DNA of 64,000 nt from Cliona cf. orientalis (Eukaryota > Porifera > Demospongiae > Clionaida > Clionaidae): positions 29,527,079-29,591,078 of the forward strand of contig OZ005689.1 of NCBI GenBank assembly GCA_963930775.1. The letters run 5' to 3'. The translations under genes and the position numbers were made by a program. Positions 23,271 through 35,365 of the stretch are shown here, in pieces (the stretch's first letter is position 1; each line of letters opens with the position of its first letter). The notes under the pieces were generated by a model, which did no database searches, was not told where the DNA came from, and saw only the letters and a program-made list of their open reading frames with translations.

Positions 23271-23777
23271 CATACATGTACATGTACATTCGCTGGAAGG
23301 TTACCGACCTCAGGTGAATGAGGTCTTATGCATCTTGTATGGTGGAGAATGGTGTGGTACTTCATGTATGCACATATTCACATACATGTACATGTACATG
23401 CATATGCATATTTACATGCATGTACACATGTATGCATCTCTCGCTGTTGCTCCCTCCCTCCCCCCCCCCCCCGGCCCCCTTCCCCATCCATAAGTGAATT
23501 CTAACCTGAAGTGATATTGAGGGTGGAGAGATGGTAATGAATACCACAGTGTGTTTTATTTTCTGCATAACCTTACAGAGAGATTGATGAGAACAACTAT
23601 GATGTGGATGTGGATGATGAGGAAAATGATTTGTTATATAGCTGATGGAGAAGGTATACCAGATGATGATACTATGGAGGTGCAACCACAAGAGTAAATG
23701 AACTAGCTACATGTAAGCATATGAAACTGTTTGCCTAGCAATGTGTGTGTGCATTAATAGTATGATACATCTAACGA

Positions 23778-26700
23778 TTAGAACTTGATGGTGAACCGTG
23801 ACGATGACTTGAAGTTGGTATAGGGCACCCCAGGTGGATTAGGGAATCTGCGACGCACCTCCTGAAAGGACCATACTCGATATTATTGTAAGCTCCTTTG
23901 GTTATAAAAGTAAATAGGCTTACCCTTACTACACAAGCAGGCAGCACATCCCTAGTGTCCATTACACTCGTCTTTGTACGCTTGTGTTGTAGGTATGTAG
24001 GATGGTTCCACACACCCAGCTGACGTAAAAATGTCCAAAACCTCCCATACAGCGTGAAACACTTGGAATTATTCCCAAGACTTGGTGCTGAAGAGCCCCT
24101 CACCCAACTGGATGGTCTCTCTATCACACAGGGAGACAAATGACAGTGTGGGCAGGCATTCGGACCATCGAGCACAGGAGGATCGTACCCACTTGGATCT
24201 ATAAAGATAAGTTACCACTATGCTAATATATTGGTGGGAATGACAAACACTACAAAGGTATTGGCGGACATAAATTTGGCAGTTCAGTATTGGAACGCCA
24301 TACATGTACGATGTCATAATATTGGCGGTTATAAAGATGGACTGCCAAACTGCCAAATTGTGACCGCCTACGGGAAAACAGGGCATATGGGACCCACGCA
24401 CAACTATGGATATGGGCGTTTTAGTGTCTCTGGCTCAATTTTACCAAAATCAATATTTGGACATAATTGAATAGACTAACCTTCCCTCTCTTCGATACAA
24501 TAGTTATAGGCGCTGAATCGCGGCGGCACGGGCGAAATAAGCCCAAACGTACAGACATGTCCGTGACCTGGCCGTTAGTGTACGGAGTGCGTTGCTACGG
24601 ACGCTAATTAGAAAGCGCGCGCGCGGGCTCGCTGGCCTCAGCTGTGACTTCAAGACGACGGTAAAGCCTTTGTGCCATGTCTAAGGACAGAGACGCTGCT
24701 CGTGCTCTCAACTCTCTGGCGAGGGAGTCGCTCCACCTCCTTGGTAGTTCGGACGGCCCCGCCCTAACCAACTTCCTCCAAGATTACTTCTGTGGGGACG
24801 ACCCCAATGATTCTCCAGGTAATGAATATTCAACGTACTTCCACTAAGTGGCACTTTACCCAATCAAAATACCTTGTGGCCACACACAGATGAAAATGAG
24901 GATGAAGACTCAATACACTTTGATGGTAAAACACACACTAAACTTCATTATAACTAGCTAAACATGACATACTAAAATTACAAAAAGCGTTTTATCTAGA
25001 CAATAGCTATGTTGACGACAAGGACAGTGATGATGACCAGGACAGTGGAGGGGATCAACCCTTGATCAATGTGGATGACCTCCAGTTGGATGTGGATCAA
25101 GTAGTGTCCCATCTCCCACGCGACCTCTTCGAGTTGTCCCCAGAGCAAGAGCGCACCACCACACCTGAGAATGAGAGAACCAATAATGTAATCACAATGA
25201 GATAATTGTACCTTAACTTACTGTCACAAACATAACAGGACAATCCAGATACAGACCTCACTGCATTCCTAGAGACAGGGTGTGGGTGTAAGTGGGCCAG
25301 TGGCAAGCCGTGCTACACGTCATTCTCCAGGGAGCATTACGAAGACATGCGGATGCAGTGTGCGGAACTCTCAAAGAAGGAGCTTGACTTGGTCATTCTG
25401 GGACAGATATCCGCCTTGCTGTCGAACGACACCAACACAAGGTCCCACAGACCAACGACATCCCGCCAGAGGTCATCTATGGGCTTTTATCATGGGGGCG
25501 TCCGTGTGTGTAGAAAAACTTTTCAAAAGCTACACGGAATAGGTACATTCTTATGAATACAATAAAACTTAATTAGTATACACAAAACAATACACAGGAA
25601 AGAATCACTTCATGGCCCTAAAAGCTAGCTTTCTAGCTAGTGGATTGACCACAAGGGTACATGGAAACACCTCCCGCGCCCCTAAGAATGCTCTCAAGTT
25701 TGACGAGATCAAGAATCTCGTCAACTTTATCACCATCTATGCCGAAAGGCATGCTATACTGCTACCTGGGAGAATACCAGGATACAAGAATGATCGCATG
25801 CAGCTTTTGCCATCAAGCACCACAAAGAAGGTACAGCACATGCACATGCATGATACTGTGTAGTGAATCACCCCACCCTACCCTGGCCCCCCACGTCACA
25901 TGCACGTCATCACCCAGTAAGCATACACACAACATACCATCAAGTATCACAAAGAAGGTACAGCACATGCATATGCACGATACTGTGTAAGTCAATCACC
26001 CCACCCCGGCCCCCCCCCCCCCACCCGCATGTCACCACCCAGTAAGCATACACACAACATACCATCAAGCATCACGAAGAAGGTACAGCACATGCACGAT
26101 ACTGTGTAGTGAATCACCCCACCCCACCCCGGCCCCCCACATGTCACATGCATGTCATCACCCAGTAAGCATACACACAACGTACCATCAAGCATCACGA
26201 AGAAGGTACAGCACATGCATGATACTGTGTAGTCAATCACTCCACCCCACCCCCCCCCCCACATGTCACATGCATGTCATCACCCAGTAAGCATACACAC
26301 AACATACCTTGGTACTATAGGCAGTGTGGATAGAGTACAAGCTCTCCGCAGATGAGGCTGAAGTGAAAGCAGCTGCGTACTCGACATTCTGTATCCTGTG
26401 GAAACAGCTGACCCCCCAAGTAATGGTAATGAAGCCAATGTCGGACTTGTGCTGGGTGTGTCAGAAGAATAGCATGGCCATAATGAGAGCAGCTAATACT
26501 CCAGACACGGAGAAGTCACAGGTAATCAAGGATAAAAAAACACAAAACAATAATCATGCACACATGTACGTACCTTTAGGTTCTTAAGGATGCCGAGGCA
26601 CATCTGTCCCTAGCCACACAGGAGAGATCACACTACACCAGTGCCATTGAGACTTCAAAAGAGGTCTTAAAGAACACCTTCACTGTGGATGGCAAACTCA

Positions 26701-28073
26701 TCATTCCTCCTGTAAATGCATGCCTGCCAGCAAAAGTGAACGATATCACCATGCATTTCAGTTTTGATATGGCCCAGCAAGTATGTTTACCACTTCAATT
26801 TACAAAGTATATAACTCACATGAGTATCCACAAATCAACAGGTTCACTATCCTTCCGATGCACAGCAGCCTGGGCCAATAAGCAGCCTTAAAAGGCATCA
26901 AGTCCATGCACCACCTCACTTTCACAGACACAAAGCCAGGGTCAGCCGTAGTAAAGGATACAGTGAACAGCCCTGAACGTGAGATAGTCCTTGTGAAAAA
27001 CAGTAGCTGGGAGCCAAACAAGGACGATTTACCATCTATCATCCCACCACCAGGACTGTCTATGGAAAGAAGGCAGTATCTATTTGATAAGATACGGGAA
27101 TTTTGCCCTCCCCACTGCCAGGATCTTGTCTGCCCGGACCCTACAGTAGAATACAGCACGCCCCCTCCACCAAAGAGAAGGCGGCCCGAATAAACTTTAT
27201 TTTTTGTTTATAGTTGCCTTGGATTATGTATCTAGCCATGCACATACACATACACACGAGCGGCACGTTTCTGTACGCTACATGTACTACTTGTATCTGA
27301 GTTTTATGTTTCCTAGCCAAATACAAACTTACTTCTACAGTTTCTTCCCTCCACAGACAGAGTTGCGCTTCTTGGAAGGCCACATTTACGATCTCCTTGG
27401 TCCCTTCAACATTGGCTCGTATCTGCTTGCGTTTGGCTCCTGGCCTCGCTCAATTAAAAATCAGCTGATCGTTACGTAATCCAGCGCATTGCGCGAGGCG
27501 CGCGCGTATACTAATAGTATGCGGAAATGGTTCATACGTGCATAGCAACGCGTTTGGATCGTAATTTCTCAATAATAATGATACGGGCGCAAGCGCACAA
27601 AAAGTGTCATAGCTAAAAAAATAAGCGGGCGATCGCTCTCAAATTTGAACGGGAAGTAGTTCAAAGGTCATAGATATGACCTGTGCAACAATCGCGATTT
27701 TTGGGAAAAATCCCATATGCCCTGTTTTCCCGTAGGCGGTCACAATTTAATCCCCACTGATTTTTCTGACTGTATACAGTATTAAATTTTATGTTTAGTG
27801 ACTGCAGGATAACCTTTCTTTGCTGGGGGAGCAGTGGCTTGGCCAGTAGCAGAGGAGCTGGAGGAATTCTCGGTTGGACAGCTGTCACAGATACACTTCG
27901 TGGATACTAGCTCTATCTCTGGATGAGAGCCTATCAGTAGCCTGAGCTCCTCCAGAAAGTCACTTGGAGCCTGTTCCTTATAATGTACCTCAAGCTAATG
28001 GATATTTAGTTATTATTTATTATGTTTTGTTGATATTCATCTAGCTCACCTTGAGTTTTGCCTGTGAAGCCAT
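23778..28073 (-). CDS. Four-exon gene, 187 codons, C-rich CPHCHLSPCV protein
   Basis: Exons: 28050-28073, 27814-27994, 23924-24198 and 23778-23861. All junctions are GT..AG and the phases agree (introns of 55, 3,615 and 62 bp). The protein starts MASQAKLKLEVHYKEQ, continues FLEELRLLIGSHPEIELVST with a C.C..C cluster, then a Ser-rich linker. It goes on to YDPPVLDGPNACPHCHLSPC, GSSAPSLGNNSKCFTLYGRF, LGVWNHPTYLQHKRTKTSV and VREVRRRFPNPPGVPYTNF, ending FTIKF. The central block matches a widespread invertebrate and fish family I know only as uncharacterised. The cysteine/histidine pairs suggest metal binding. The large third intron holds a complete TIR transposon on the opposite strand (24355-27748), so the gene either survived the insertion by splicing or belongs to a larger composite element. 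All exons are open in frame. Confidence 0.6.
24677..27193 (+). pseudogene. Multi-exon transposase-like gene with deleted core
   Basis: Exons: 24677-24818, 24890-24925, 25000-25187, 25239-25542, 25598-25830, 26321-26521, 26589-26780 and 26842-27193, all GT..AG with agreeing phases up to the last. The protein opens MSKDRDAARALNSLARESLH, has an acidic region (DENEDEDS, DSDDDQDSGGD), a C-rich block (TGCGCKWASGKPCYTSFSRE), YAERHAILLPGRIPGYKND, KPMSDLCWVCQKN and FSFDMAQQVHYPSDAQQPGP. The family's usual central region should follow here. Instead, near 26887, the frame jumps to LKGIKSMHHLTFTDTKPGSA and the C-terminal SIIPPPGLSMERRQYLFDKI ... FCPPHCQDLVC. The catalytic core is thus missing and the frame shifts at the join, so this copy is an internal deletion derivative. 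The family is recognised by pattern (FDMAQQVHYP..., HHF..., PPGLS), not by name. Confidence 0.7.
25811..26308 (+). repeat. Four tandem 123-127-bp repeats with splice donors
   Basis: Copies begin at 25811, 25938, 26063 and 26186 (catcaag...). The first includes the last 20 bases of exon 5 of the transposase-like gene and its donor (aagaag|gtacag); the other three carry the same exon-end plus donor. The rest of each unit is C-rich and ends gcatacacacaacatacc. Alternative donors could add up to three cryptic exon ends. Confidence 0.85.
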
Positions 28074-29286
28074 TATTTACTTTGTTTTTTGTTATGAAAC
28101 TGTCAGACACCAGCTGTTCAAATCTCTTTTGTTTGGCGCGCTTGTATGGTACCGCGCATGCTATGTAAAGTGCATTGTAAGGGCTTCACAGTGGTAAGAG
28201 ACTGGCTATACAGCCATGGCAAACTCGCTGAATTTGAATCTTGGCGGCGAGGTCAAAGGTCGTGCCCTGGGCACGCGCCTTAAATACCCGCAGTCCGCAA
28301 ACGATCGCGCGTTGGAAACTTTCGCGTATTGCAATATTTAACCCCAACTTCCTCGTTTAAATGGTGCAAGATCCACACCTTCCTCATCACCTTGCCCTGA
28401 CCTCCAATACATCTATCTAGTACAGCCAATCTTGACTCTCAGATGATTCACATTATCTTTGCCTATGCTTCGTACTTTTTGTATGCTTGTGTTAACAGTT
28501 AGCTATAAATTCAGATATAAGAGTCAGCAGCTGAAAGGAAGTTCATTGATCAACCGTTTAATAGCCGCAAGTGGGCATGCAGCCCCCCCCCCACCACCTT
28601 CACAGTGTTGTAGCCAGCTCGTATTTTAAAGGGGATGATGCTTAAAAGATCAAAGCATTATTGTGGCTTTAAAAACCACATCAAACGAAACTGAGGTCAG
28701 AAAGGAGGGTGACCGCACTGAGGTGTGTAACATACAGTTACATACCATGGGCCCTGGGCTACGTGGCCCTGACAATGCATTCACTCCGTAGCAACTCGGG
28801 CATTGGCTATAAAGAAAGGCTCAACCACGTTCCTCAGCTATCGTAGCAACCGTAGCTACTCACCGTCGCTTGAATCAGGCCACTCGATGTCGCCGATAAC
28901 AACGTCATTTTCGTGGCTTTCTTCCTGCCCGTTCAGAATCGTAAGTTTGCTGGTGTCCAGCCTGGCAAGGTTGGTCGGCCGCGGCTAATAGCTTTTCCGG
29001 TGTACGTCTATAAGAATAGTATGCAGTTTTTCACGAATTTATTCCTATCGCACACCAAACGGTTTGCATGTACGTACTATTAATTTCGCATTTGCATGTA
29101 TTTGAGAATGGCGTAGGTGTACTTCGACTGTCATGTGACAGGTTTACTCGGATCTGATTGGCGCGCACTATACGGTGCGCGGAGGAGACACAGGGCCTAT
29201 ACGGTTTTGACCAGATTCCTTCTCGCTTTTTTGCGTTAGAGGGGGCTGGCTTGCAAGACTAGTAGCTGAATAGGACTCCCATGCTC
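28074..29286. other. Intergenic DNA
   Basis: No gene is supported. The open frame at 28803-28988 has no recognisable content. A diverged copy of the 29287 MITE end appears at 29195-29265 (gaccagattccttctcgc... gggggctggc... agacta). Confidence 0.5.
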
Positions 29287-29609
29287 TAGTCTCGTGCCCA
29301 GCCCCCTTCATGCACGCGCGAGAAAGGGTCTGGTGAAAAGGGTCGTACTACCGTGTCCCCACGTTGAAAATCGAACGTGGCCAATCAGATTGCAGTAGCC
29401 TAGTCACATGACTATTGGAATGTAATCTTCTATTGCACGCATGCGCCCGACCTATTGCTATATATAGCTATGCGCGCGCATGGTATGGTTTATTTCTTAT
29501 TTAACGCACACCAAAACGACAATTATTGCATTCCAGAGGGACACGGTAGTGCGGCCCTTTTCACCAGACCCTTTCTCGCGCGTGCATGAAGGGGCTGGGC
29601 ACGAGACTA
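29287..29609. mobile_element. MITE, 9-bp target duplication (Mutator-like)
   Basis: Ends TAGTCTCGTGCCCAGCCC and the inverse. The inverted repeats extend over about 75 bp (catgcacgcgcgagaaaggg, ggtgaaaaggg). cccatgctc flanks both sides (29278-29286, 29610-29618). 323 bp, non-coding. Relatives: 9850-10196, a half copy at 40866-41031, and fragments at about 29968, 53360 and 58016. Confidence 0.85.
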
Positions 29610-29847
29610 CCCATGCTCATAAGTGAGCTGATTGACAAGCGTTGATATCAACATGTGATGCCCTATTTCACTGTGCGAGTGGTCAGTGTTAAGGATGTAG
29701 AATTCTTTATCTACTGGTGCTGTCACAACTGAGCTAAATAAGTGGCCCCAACCTGTTTTAAATTTTGGCTTGTATGTGTGGTGATTATTTTTCAAATTTT
29801 GGCTTGTATATGTGCAATTATTTTATCTCTACTCACTGACTAGAGCT

Positions 29848-29916
29848 GAAGACGAGGGAGCTGACGACGACCTGAAGACGAGGGAGCTGACGACGATCTG
29901 AAGACGAGGGAGCAGG
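29848..29916 (+). repeat. Tandem 28-31-bp repeat
   Basis: Three copies of ctgaagacgagggagc with tgacgacga spacers. Non-coding context; adjacent to one arm of a possible long inverted repeat (29927). Confidence 0.7.
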
Positions 29917-29926
29917 TATATACGAT

Positions 29927-31066
29927 CATAGATAATAGAGGGATTGGAAACGCCACGTAGTTACGTACGTTATAGTCTCGTCCCCAGACCCCGATCAGAA
30001 AACGAGGTTGGACACGCGTCATCAAATGTCACCAATGTGTCACGTGCACCAATATAAAATGTATAGAAACATATGGCAGGTATCAATCGCGCACTCCTGC
30101 GCTTCGCGAAGGATGCCGTTGGGAAAGAACTCGGTGAGCCTTGATAAATCAACCTTTCAACCCCGTTCAACCCCTGCCAAATAAGCGAGATAAGAGGCTT
30201 TGTTGTCGTTCATAATGAATCAAAAGTCAGCATTTCAGGCAGATTAAGACTTCGTTGGTCTGTTCTCCCTCTCTGGATTTGAAATCAGGCTAAGAAAGTT
30301 GTCGTTGACTAAATCTGCGATCGAAACAAGTACAATACTAAGTCGCTAATTTATGCAGGAATGCTAATTTTGTCACGTGCACATGACGTATCATGATGCG
30401 TGGCCAACCTCCTCTGATTCCGGGTCTCTAGACAAAAAAGTATGGCTTCATCCACATTCCTCGCGTTCTTGTAAAATGTTGTTCTTGCTCGCCATATCGA
30501 GTTGCTTTCCATCGCCAACTGTCAGATTGCCAAACATGGATTTCTATCTTCACAAGAACACAGAGCGGCTACAAGCCAGCAGATTTGCCGAATTTTACCT
30601 ATCTTGTTCAAAAGTTCGCGTCGGCTTTATATCTTCGCCCATCTTCTCGATAGCCTCTTGCTGCTTCTTTGTGCTCCTGATACACGTCAAACATGGATTT
30701 CTATTCTCTGAAAACTTAATACCACCAACGCTCTGCCAGTTTTGGTGAACTGTACTCCCTCGATGGCTCTAATGTGCGACCCACAAAAAATGGTCGCCCG
30801 TTGTTGAATCGTGGTTGCTGACACTTTCACCAACAGTCATAGATAGTAAACTACCTTGTCTACAATATAAACTGATTCCTAGCTTTAGATCTTCTACAAG
30901 TGCCGTTTAGTAAGCACTTTTGTTGCACCTATGTATTGCAAGATTTGTTTACCTCGCATTGTGGCACTGAACTATAGGGAGTTCCCCGTAAGCACATGGT
31001 TGCCATTGCGCGTGCGCACTGCCTCCCTGAGCTGCACGCAGTGTACCGCTAGTATATGTACACATT
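29927..31066. other. Upstream region of the P-linked passenger; possible element end
   Basis: 29927-29953 (catagataatagag then ggattggaaacgc) is matched inverted at 35992-36029, where an extra 11 bases separate the two blocks. This could mark the ends of the P-type element, but no target duplication is visible. No gene is seen from 29953 to 31066; frames there lack recognisable content. Confidence 0.35.
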
Positions 31067-32111
31067 ATGGCGAGCGGTTTGGTTTCTTCTGTTCTTACAG
31101 ATTCTACGTTCAGCGGTCGCTCACAACGAGGAAAGGAAGCCTTGGAACAAGTAAAATGTCTGCTCTCTAAAATTTCGGAAGGAAATAACATCGATGCCTA
31201 TGATGAATTTGCTAAACTTATGGATGCTCTAGAGCGGGTATACGCCAGTGCTTCAAGCACCTGTACTGGGAAGATAATGCTAAAAGAGCGGCTGTGGAGG
31301 CAGTTTCATGCCGTACGACTCACAAAACTCTGTGAAATTTGGACAAGTTTCTTGGCTACTTTGAAATCTAACCTCGATCCATTAGTACAACAGTATGCCA
31401 GGGTGAACCAGGAACTTTTTTCAAGTACAATTAAATCCCACTGTGGTTCTTACCCTACTTTATCTATGAAGGTAGCATCTATGACAAGCGAAGAGGAAAA
31501 TATTGTGTGCTGTGCATCTGGTTATGTTCCATATTCTTTAATGAAGAGATATGAGAAACACGTGACAGAAAAGTCGGCGTCTTGTGGAATGTCGGAGTAG
31601 CATGGCTGTCAATGGAGAGGAGGAATCCTTTTTGGAATATACTAATGAGTGGGTGAGCAGGGTGAATAGAGGAGGCTTGTTTGAGGTGAACGACACAACA
31701 TTTGCATTATTTCGAGAGATAGAGCTTTGCGTTCGAGATCAACTTACCTCGGTACTCGCTTCTTCCACTACACAACCAGATCAAAAAGATAAACTTATCA
31801 AAGCAGCACAGGAGGATATCGATGTCCAGTTCTATTGGTCGCTGTTGTCAATTGATCTTGATACTTCAACTCTTTCCGATGAACTTTTAGAAGACATCAT
31901 AGAACTTTGGCTCAGTATACGTGGATTTTCGATTGCTGGACAATGGGTGGAAGTGTATAAACACAAGAAGTCAAAGACAACGAAGAAGACCAAGTCACTG
32001 CGCAAGACATTAAAAAGGCAGGGTGAGAGTAGCACATCAAAGAAGATGAAAGAAATATCACTGAAAAAGACACTTGAGGAAAGTAGAAGTCAATCTGATA
32101 ACAATCATTGA
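31067..32111 (+). pseudogene. Passenger gene beside P-type transposase, one frameshift
   Basis: Two overlapping frames (31067-31600 and 31584-32111) form one protein of about 350 residues broken by a single frame change near 31580. The first half reads MASGLVSSVLTDSTFSGRSQ, GKEALEQVKCLLSKI, ENIVCCASGYVPYSLMKRYE. The second reads SSMAVNGEEESFLEYTNEWV, VNRGGLFEVNDTTF, ELWLSIRGFSIAGQWVEVYK and a Lys-rich tail (KKTKSLRKTLKRQ). Largely helical, with no transposase or nuclease motif. I associate these phrases with uncharacterised proteins of sponges and cnidarians. Its stop is 63 bp from that of the opposing P transposase, which repeats the convergent layout of the Tc1-type elements. Function unknown. 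Confidence 0.6.
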
Positions 32112-32174
32112 TAACATTACACTTGCAATGTAATTAATAATAATTATTATTATCATCTTGTTATGCCATTAGTG

Positions 32175-35100
32175 TTAACTCTTGCTCAACCTTTTACGTT
32201 TTGGGAGAGGGTTATCATCCAGGTGCAATGGCTCAGATTTTCTCTTCCCACTACAGTTACCTCTGAGAGGTTCAAGGGCAGCTGAACCTTGTACTCGTAA
32301 ACTCACAGCCCTTGTAACGCTGCTTTCCATTCAAGTGGGTCCCGACAAAACTTCTCACTTAGCAAAAATTGAACACCTGGTACCGCAAAAAGTAGAGTTG
32401 TCACTTCAACAAATGAGAGTACTGCATAATGCAGATCATAAAAATTTAATAGTATCATAATAATTGACTAGAATCATACCTGTTACCCTCAGTCCTTCCA
32501 GAGTTTCCCGTGATAATTGCATCATTTGCTTCTGACCTGGTGTGAACCCTTGTCGTCCTTTCACACTCTCATTCCAGCGATCCAAGTAACCCAGGAAGTC
32601 ATCTTTTAGCCACTATAGTGTTGTGTATAATAATATCCGTTCAGAGACTCATATGATAATATGATGCATGTTCACAAACCTTTAACCTGGGATCATCCGG
32701 ACTTCTGTAAGGTCTTAAATCTGGTTTTCATCGCTGCACACAAGCTGATATGCAGCGTACGTTGAGGCAATCGAAGAATTTATCAAACATGCGTATAAAG
32801 GTCTCTGTTTCCTTCGTCTCTTCTAAGCCATAGAAATCTAGGCCATTTGCCACAGAGGTACTTAGTACCTTTGAGAAATAGAATAAATTGACAAGTGTAT
32901 CTTCATAATAATATTATTATTATTACCTGAGCTGCCAAATTGACTTTCATTCTTGAATATGAGTTTAAGTGCAGGTGCTCCTTTTTCAACTTCGGAATTA
33001 AACTGAGGCCAGAACCAAAGCGACTTTTGTCGTACAAGGAAGTGAGATGAGTCCAGCTGATATGCTTTCCATCCTTCTGTACATCATTGCATACAAAATA
33101 ATTAGTCGGTTATCAGAGGAAGAGGAATTTTTTTTTATTTTGGGGGGGGGGGGGGGGGGGGGGAGGGGAATGGGGATTGGATGAGCGGCGCTACTTATTT
33201 ATTTATAGAATTTCTACATTAGTTTCGACCTTCCTCTATGTTTGGAATTAAGTTAACATATTTCAGGCTTGTTGGGTGGAGGTGTGCCCCTGTTACCACA
33301 CCTAGACTATCATTCATGCTGTACCTACGTCACTAACCCAGAGAGCTCTTGAGTGACTGTGGCCAAAAGAATTCGACCAACAATTCCGAGTTGTCTTGAT
33401 GAGATGTGGTACGTCTGACATGAAGTAAATTTCTCTGCCGTCTGGACTGTATGGGTTTCTGGTTTTGTTCCTGTTTGTTTTGATGTGCTATGCATCTTAA
33501 AGAATTTTCTATTGGGAGATGCTCCATCACATGTAATAACCATCATGTTAAAGCCACTCTCCTCCAAATTTCTCACACCATCCCACACGAGTGGAAATAG
33601 CTCCTCGCCTGTGGCTCCTTTTGTGGGGAAATGGGCATAGGGAAACTCAAGTCCTGAGAAAATTCCCCTGACCATGAACACCAGCATATGTGAAGCAACT
33701 TTGTCGGCTGTGTCATTGCTTTCACCTTTGCACTGTCGTTCAAAGTCATCAAGTGTATTAGATACATCTCCTAAATCAGTAAAACCGAGTAATGAGCAGG
33801 AGTGTTTATCGAAAACTAAGTCTTCTCGAATTTTCATCTCATCAAAGCTGAGAACCACATACTTATCCTTCTCATCTTTAATGTTTGCTTCTTCAATGAG
33901 CTGTGCATTCACTGCGGTATGGAAACCTACATCTCCGTTATTCCAGTGGGAATAATCGAATAATGTTCTTTCAGATGGTAGAGTAAGAACACCGGTACTC
34001 CTCAATGCATGGTAGGCACCTGTTGACTTGAACTTCAGGTGCAGGCACCACTTTATGAGTGCTGGATGCCAGCGAATTTGTCGGTGATCTTTCATCTGCA
34101 TTGCTTCAAGCTGAGATTCCCAAAATATGCGTCGGAATGAATCATCTGAATGCTGATCTCTGACTTTATTGGTCATCTCATTCATTATGGACTGTAGATC
34201 ATGATGCATACCTTCATCCAATTGAACTCCATCTTTGTCTGTCAACTTGTCCAACATTCTTTTCACTCTTCTTTCAGCCGTATCCGAACGAACTTTCAGC
34301 TTGCGGTAGCGCTGTTGTCTTTGAGGGGTGTCCAGATATCTTAGCTAGGTTGGTATGGCTAGTAGATGCAGTATTTCTGCATGGTGAGGTATTGATCTTC
34401 TTCTTCCAGCGGTGAAATGATTTTCTGAGCGTATCTCTGTATTGGACACACTTTGCACACTTGGTATCATTGGTGAGAATTGCACAAGATTTATGCCTAA
34501 CCGTCTGGGTGTATAAATCACCATTTAATTGGACTGGCACAGCTGAGTCAATAGTAGCTACAACTTCTTTATTAATGGAAGTGAGTTTCCCCTTCTTTGA
34601 TATCACCATTTCTACGAATTTCTTGTCTGGATGGCCAGGGCACACCCGGCAGCTATCAAGCTTGGCTACTAACACTTTGAGCGATTCACTGTTGAGCTGA
34701 TGTGGGACGTCCGATAAAGGGGTACATTTGGTGCTGTTCACTTGGTGCCCATGAACAAGTGCCGTCCAAGATAAATCTTCGCTGATGGTGAGGCTGTGTG
34801 TTACAATGCATGCTGCAGAATCAGATTCAATCTGGGGAAACTTAAGCTTGCATAAATGCAAGGACTCAGAGCTGATATTACTGATCCACTGACTCGGTAG
34901 TTGCAAGGAACTTGTGAGAGTTTCGATAGTAGTTATTGTGGTATTGGGACTATTCTCCTGTAATAAATTAAAGCAGGTGATATGCATGATTGATTTAATC
35001 TTTATTTATAGTACCTGCTGTCTAGCTTGGGGTTGTTGCTGGGGTTGGGGTTGGGGCTGGGTCTGGGTACATGGAATCTGAATCTTGGGAGATTGACCAA

Positions 35101-35261
35101 GTGGTCTCTTCTTTAGTTGCTGTGTTTTTTGCTCATAATTCTTCACTCTACGAGACAATGAGAACTTTCTTCCCATATTTGCTGCTTGCAGTTGCACACT
35201 AGATAAGGTGGGAGTGAAGTTGGAGTCATCACTGGGTAATACAAATCTATCATACTCAAGC
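32175..35261 (-). pseudogene. P-superfamily (THAP9-like) transposase, decayed
   Basis: Several exons can be read from 35261 to a stop at 32175. 35015-35261: LEYDRFVLPSDDSNF and a P/Q-rich tail. About 34270-34957: a C-rich block with CRVCPGHPDKKFVEM and CAKCVQYRDTLRK. 33330-34266: the catalytic region with VVLSFDEMKIREDLVFDK, SHMLVFMVRGIFSGLEFPYA and VITCDGASPNRKFF. Then smaller exons: HISWTHLTSLYDKSR and VNLAAQ; VLSTSVANGLDFYG and FDKFFDCLNVR; WLKDDFLGYLDRWNESV; and a C-terminal block VQFLLSEKFCRDPLE...LEPLRGNCSGKR. This order is diagnostic of P-element/THAP9 transposases. There are several lesions: frameshifts near 34345, near 33440 and in the C-terminal block, and a TGA in the exon around 32735. 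No N-terminal THAP zinc finger could be read. Confidence 0.85.
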
Positions 35262-35365
35262 TAAAAGTACACAAAATGTGACCCAACATCAATAATATGA
35301 TAGGATATTATCAAAATTTTTATTATTGAATTTCAGATTTAACAGCTGCATTGCATGGGTTGTAT

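Larger units (their letters stand above)
24355..27748. mobile_element. 3.4-kb TIR DNA transposon inside an intron
   Basis: Positions 24355-24392 and 27711-27748 are exact 38-bp inverse repeats (core gtgaccgcctacgggaaaac). AATT borders gtgaccgcc on the left and the inverse on the right, which suggests a 4-bp palindromic target duplication. It contains a multi-exon transposase-like gene on + (24677-27193). The perfect ends argue for recent insertion. The superfamily is not settled. Confidence 0.8.

Noticed and set aside
22141-28600. Larger inverted repeat enclosing the whole 22-28 kb region (aaattc.gcgag...gccatggc near 22105 and 28220)
   Set aside because: Similarity is short, gapped and close to chance; not enough to define element ends.
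30377-30748. 123-codon plus-strand frame
   Set aside because: No recognisable motif, no splice or promoter context, hydrophobic and low-information.
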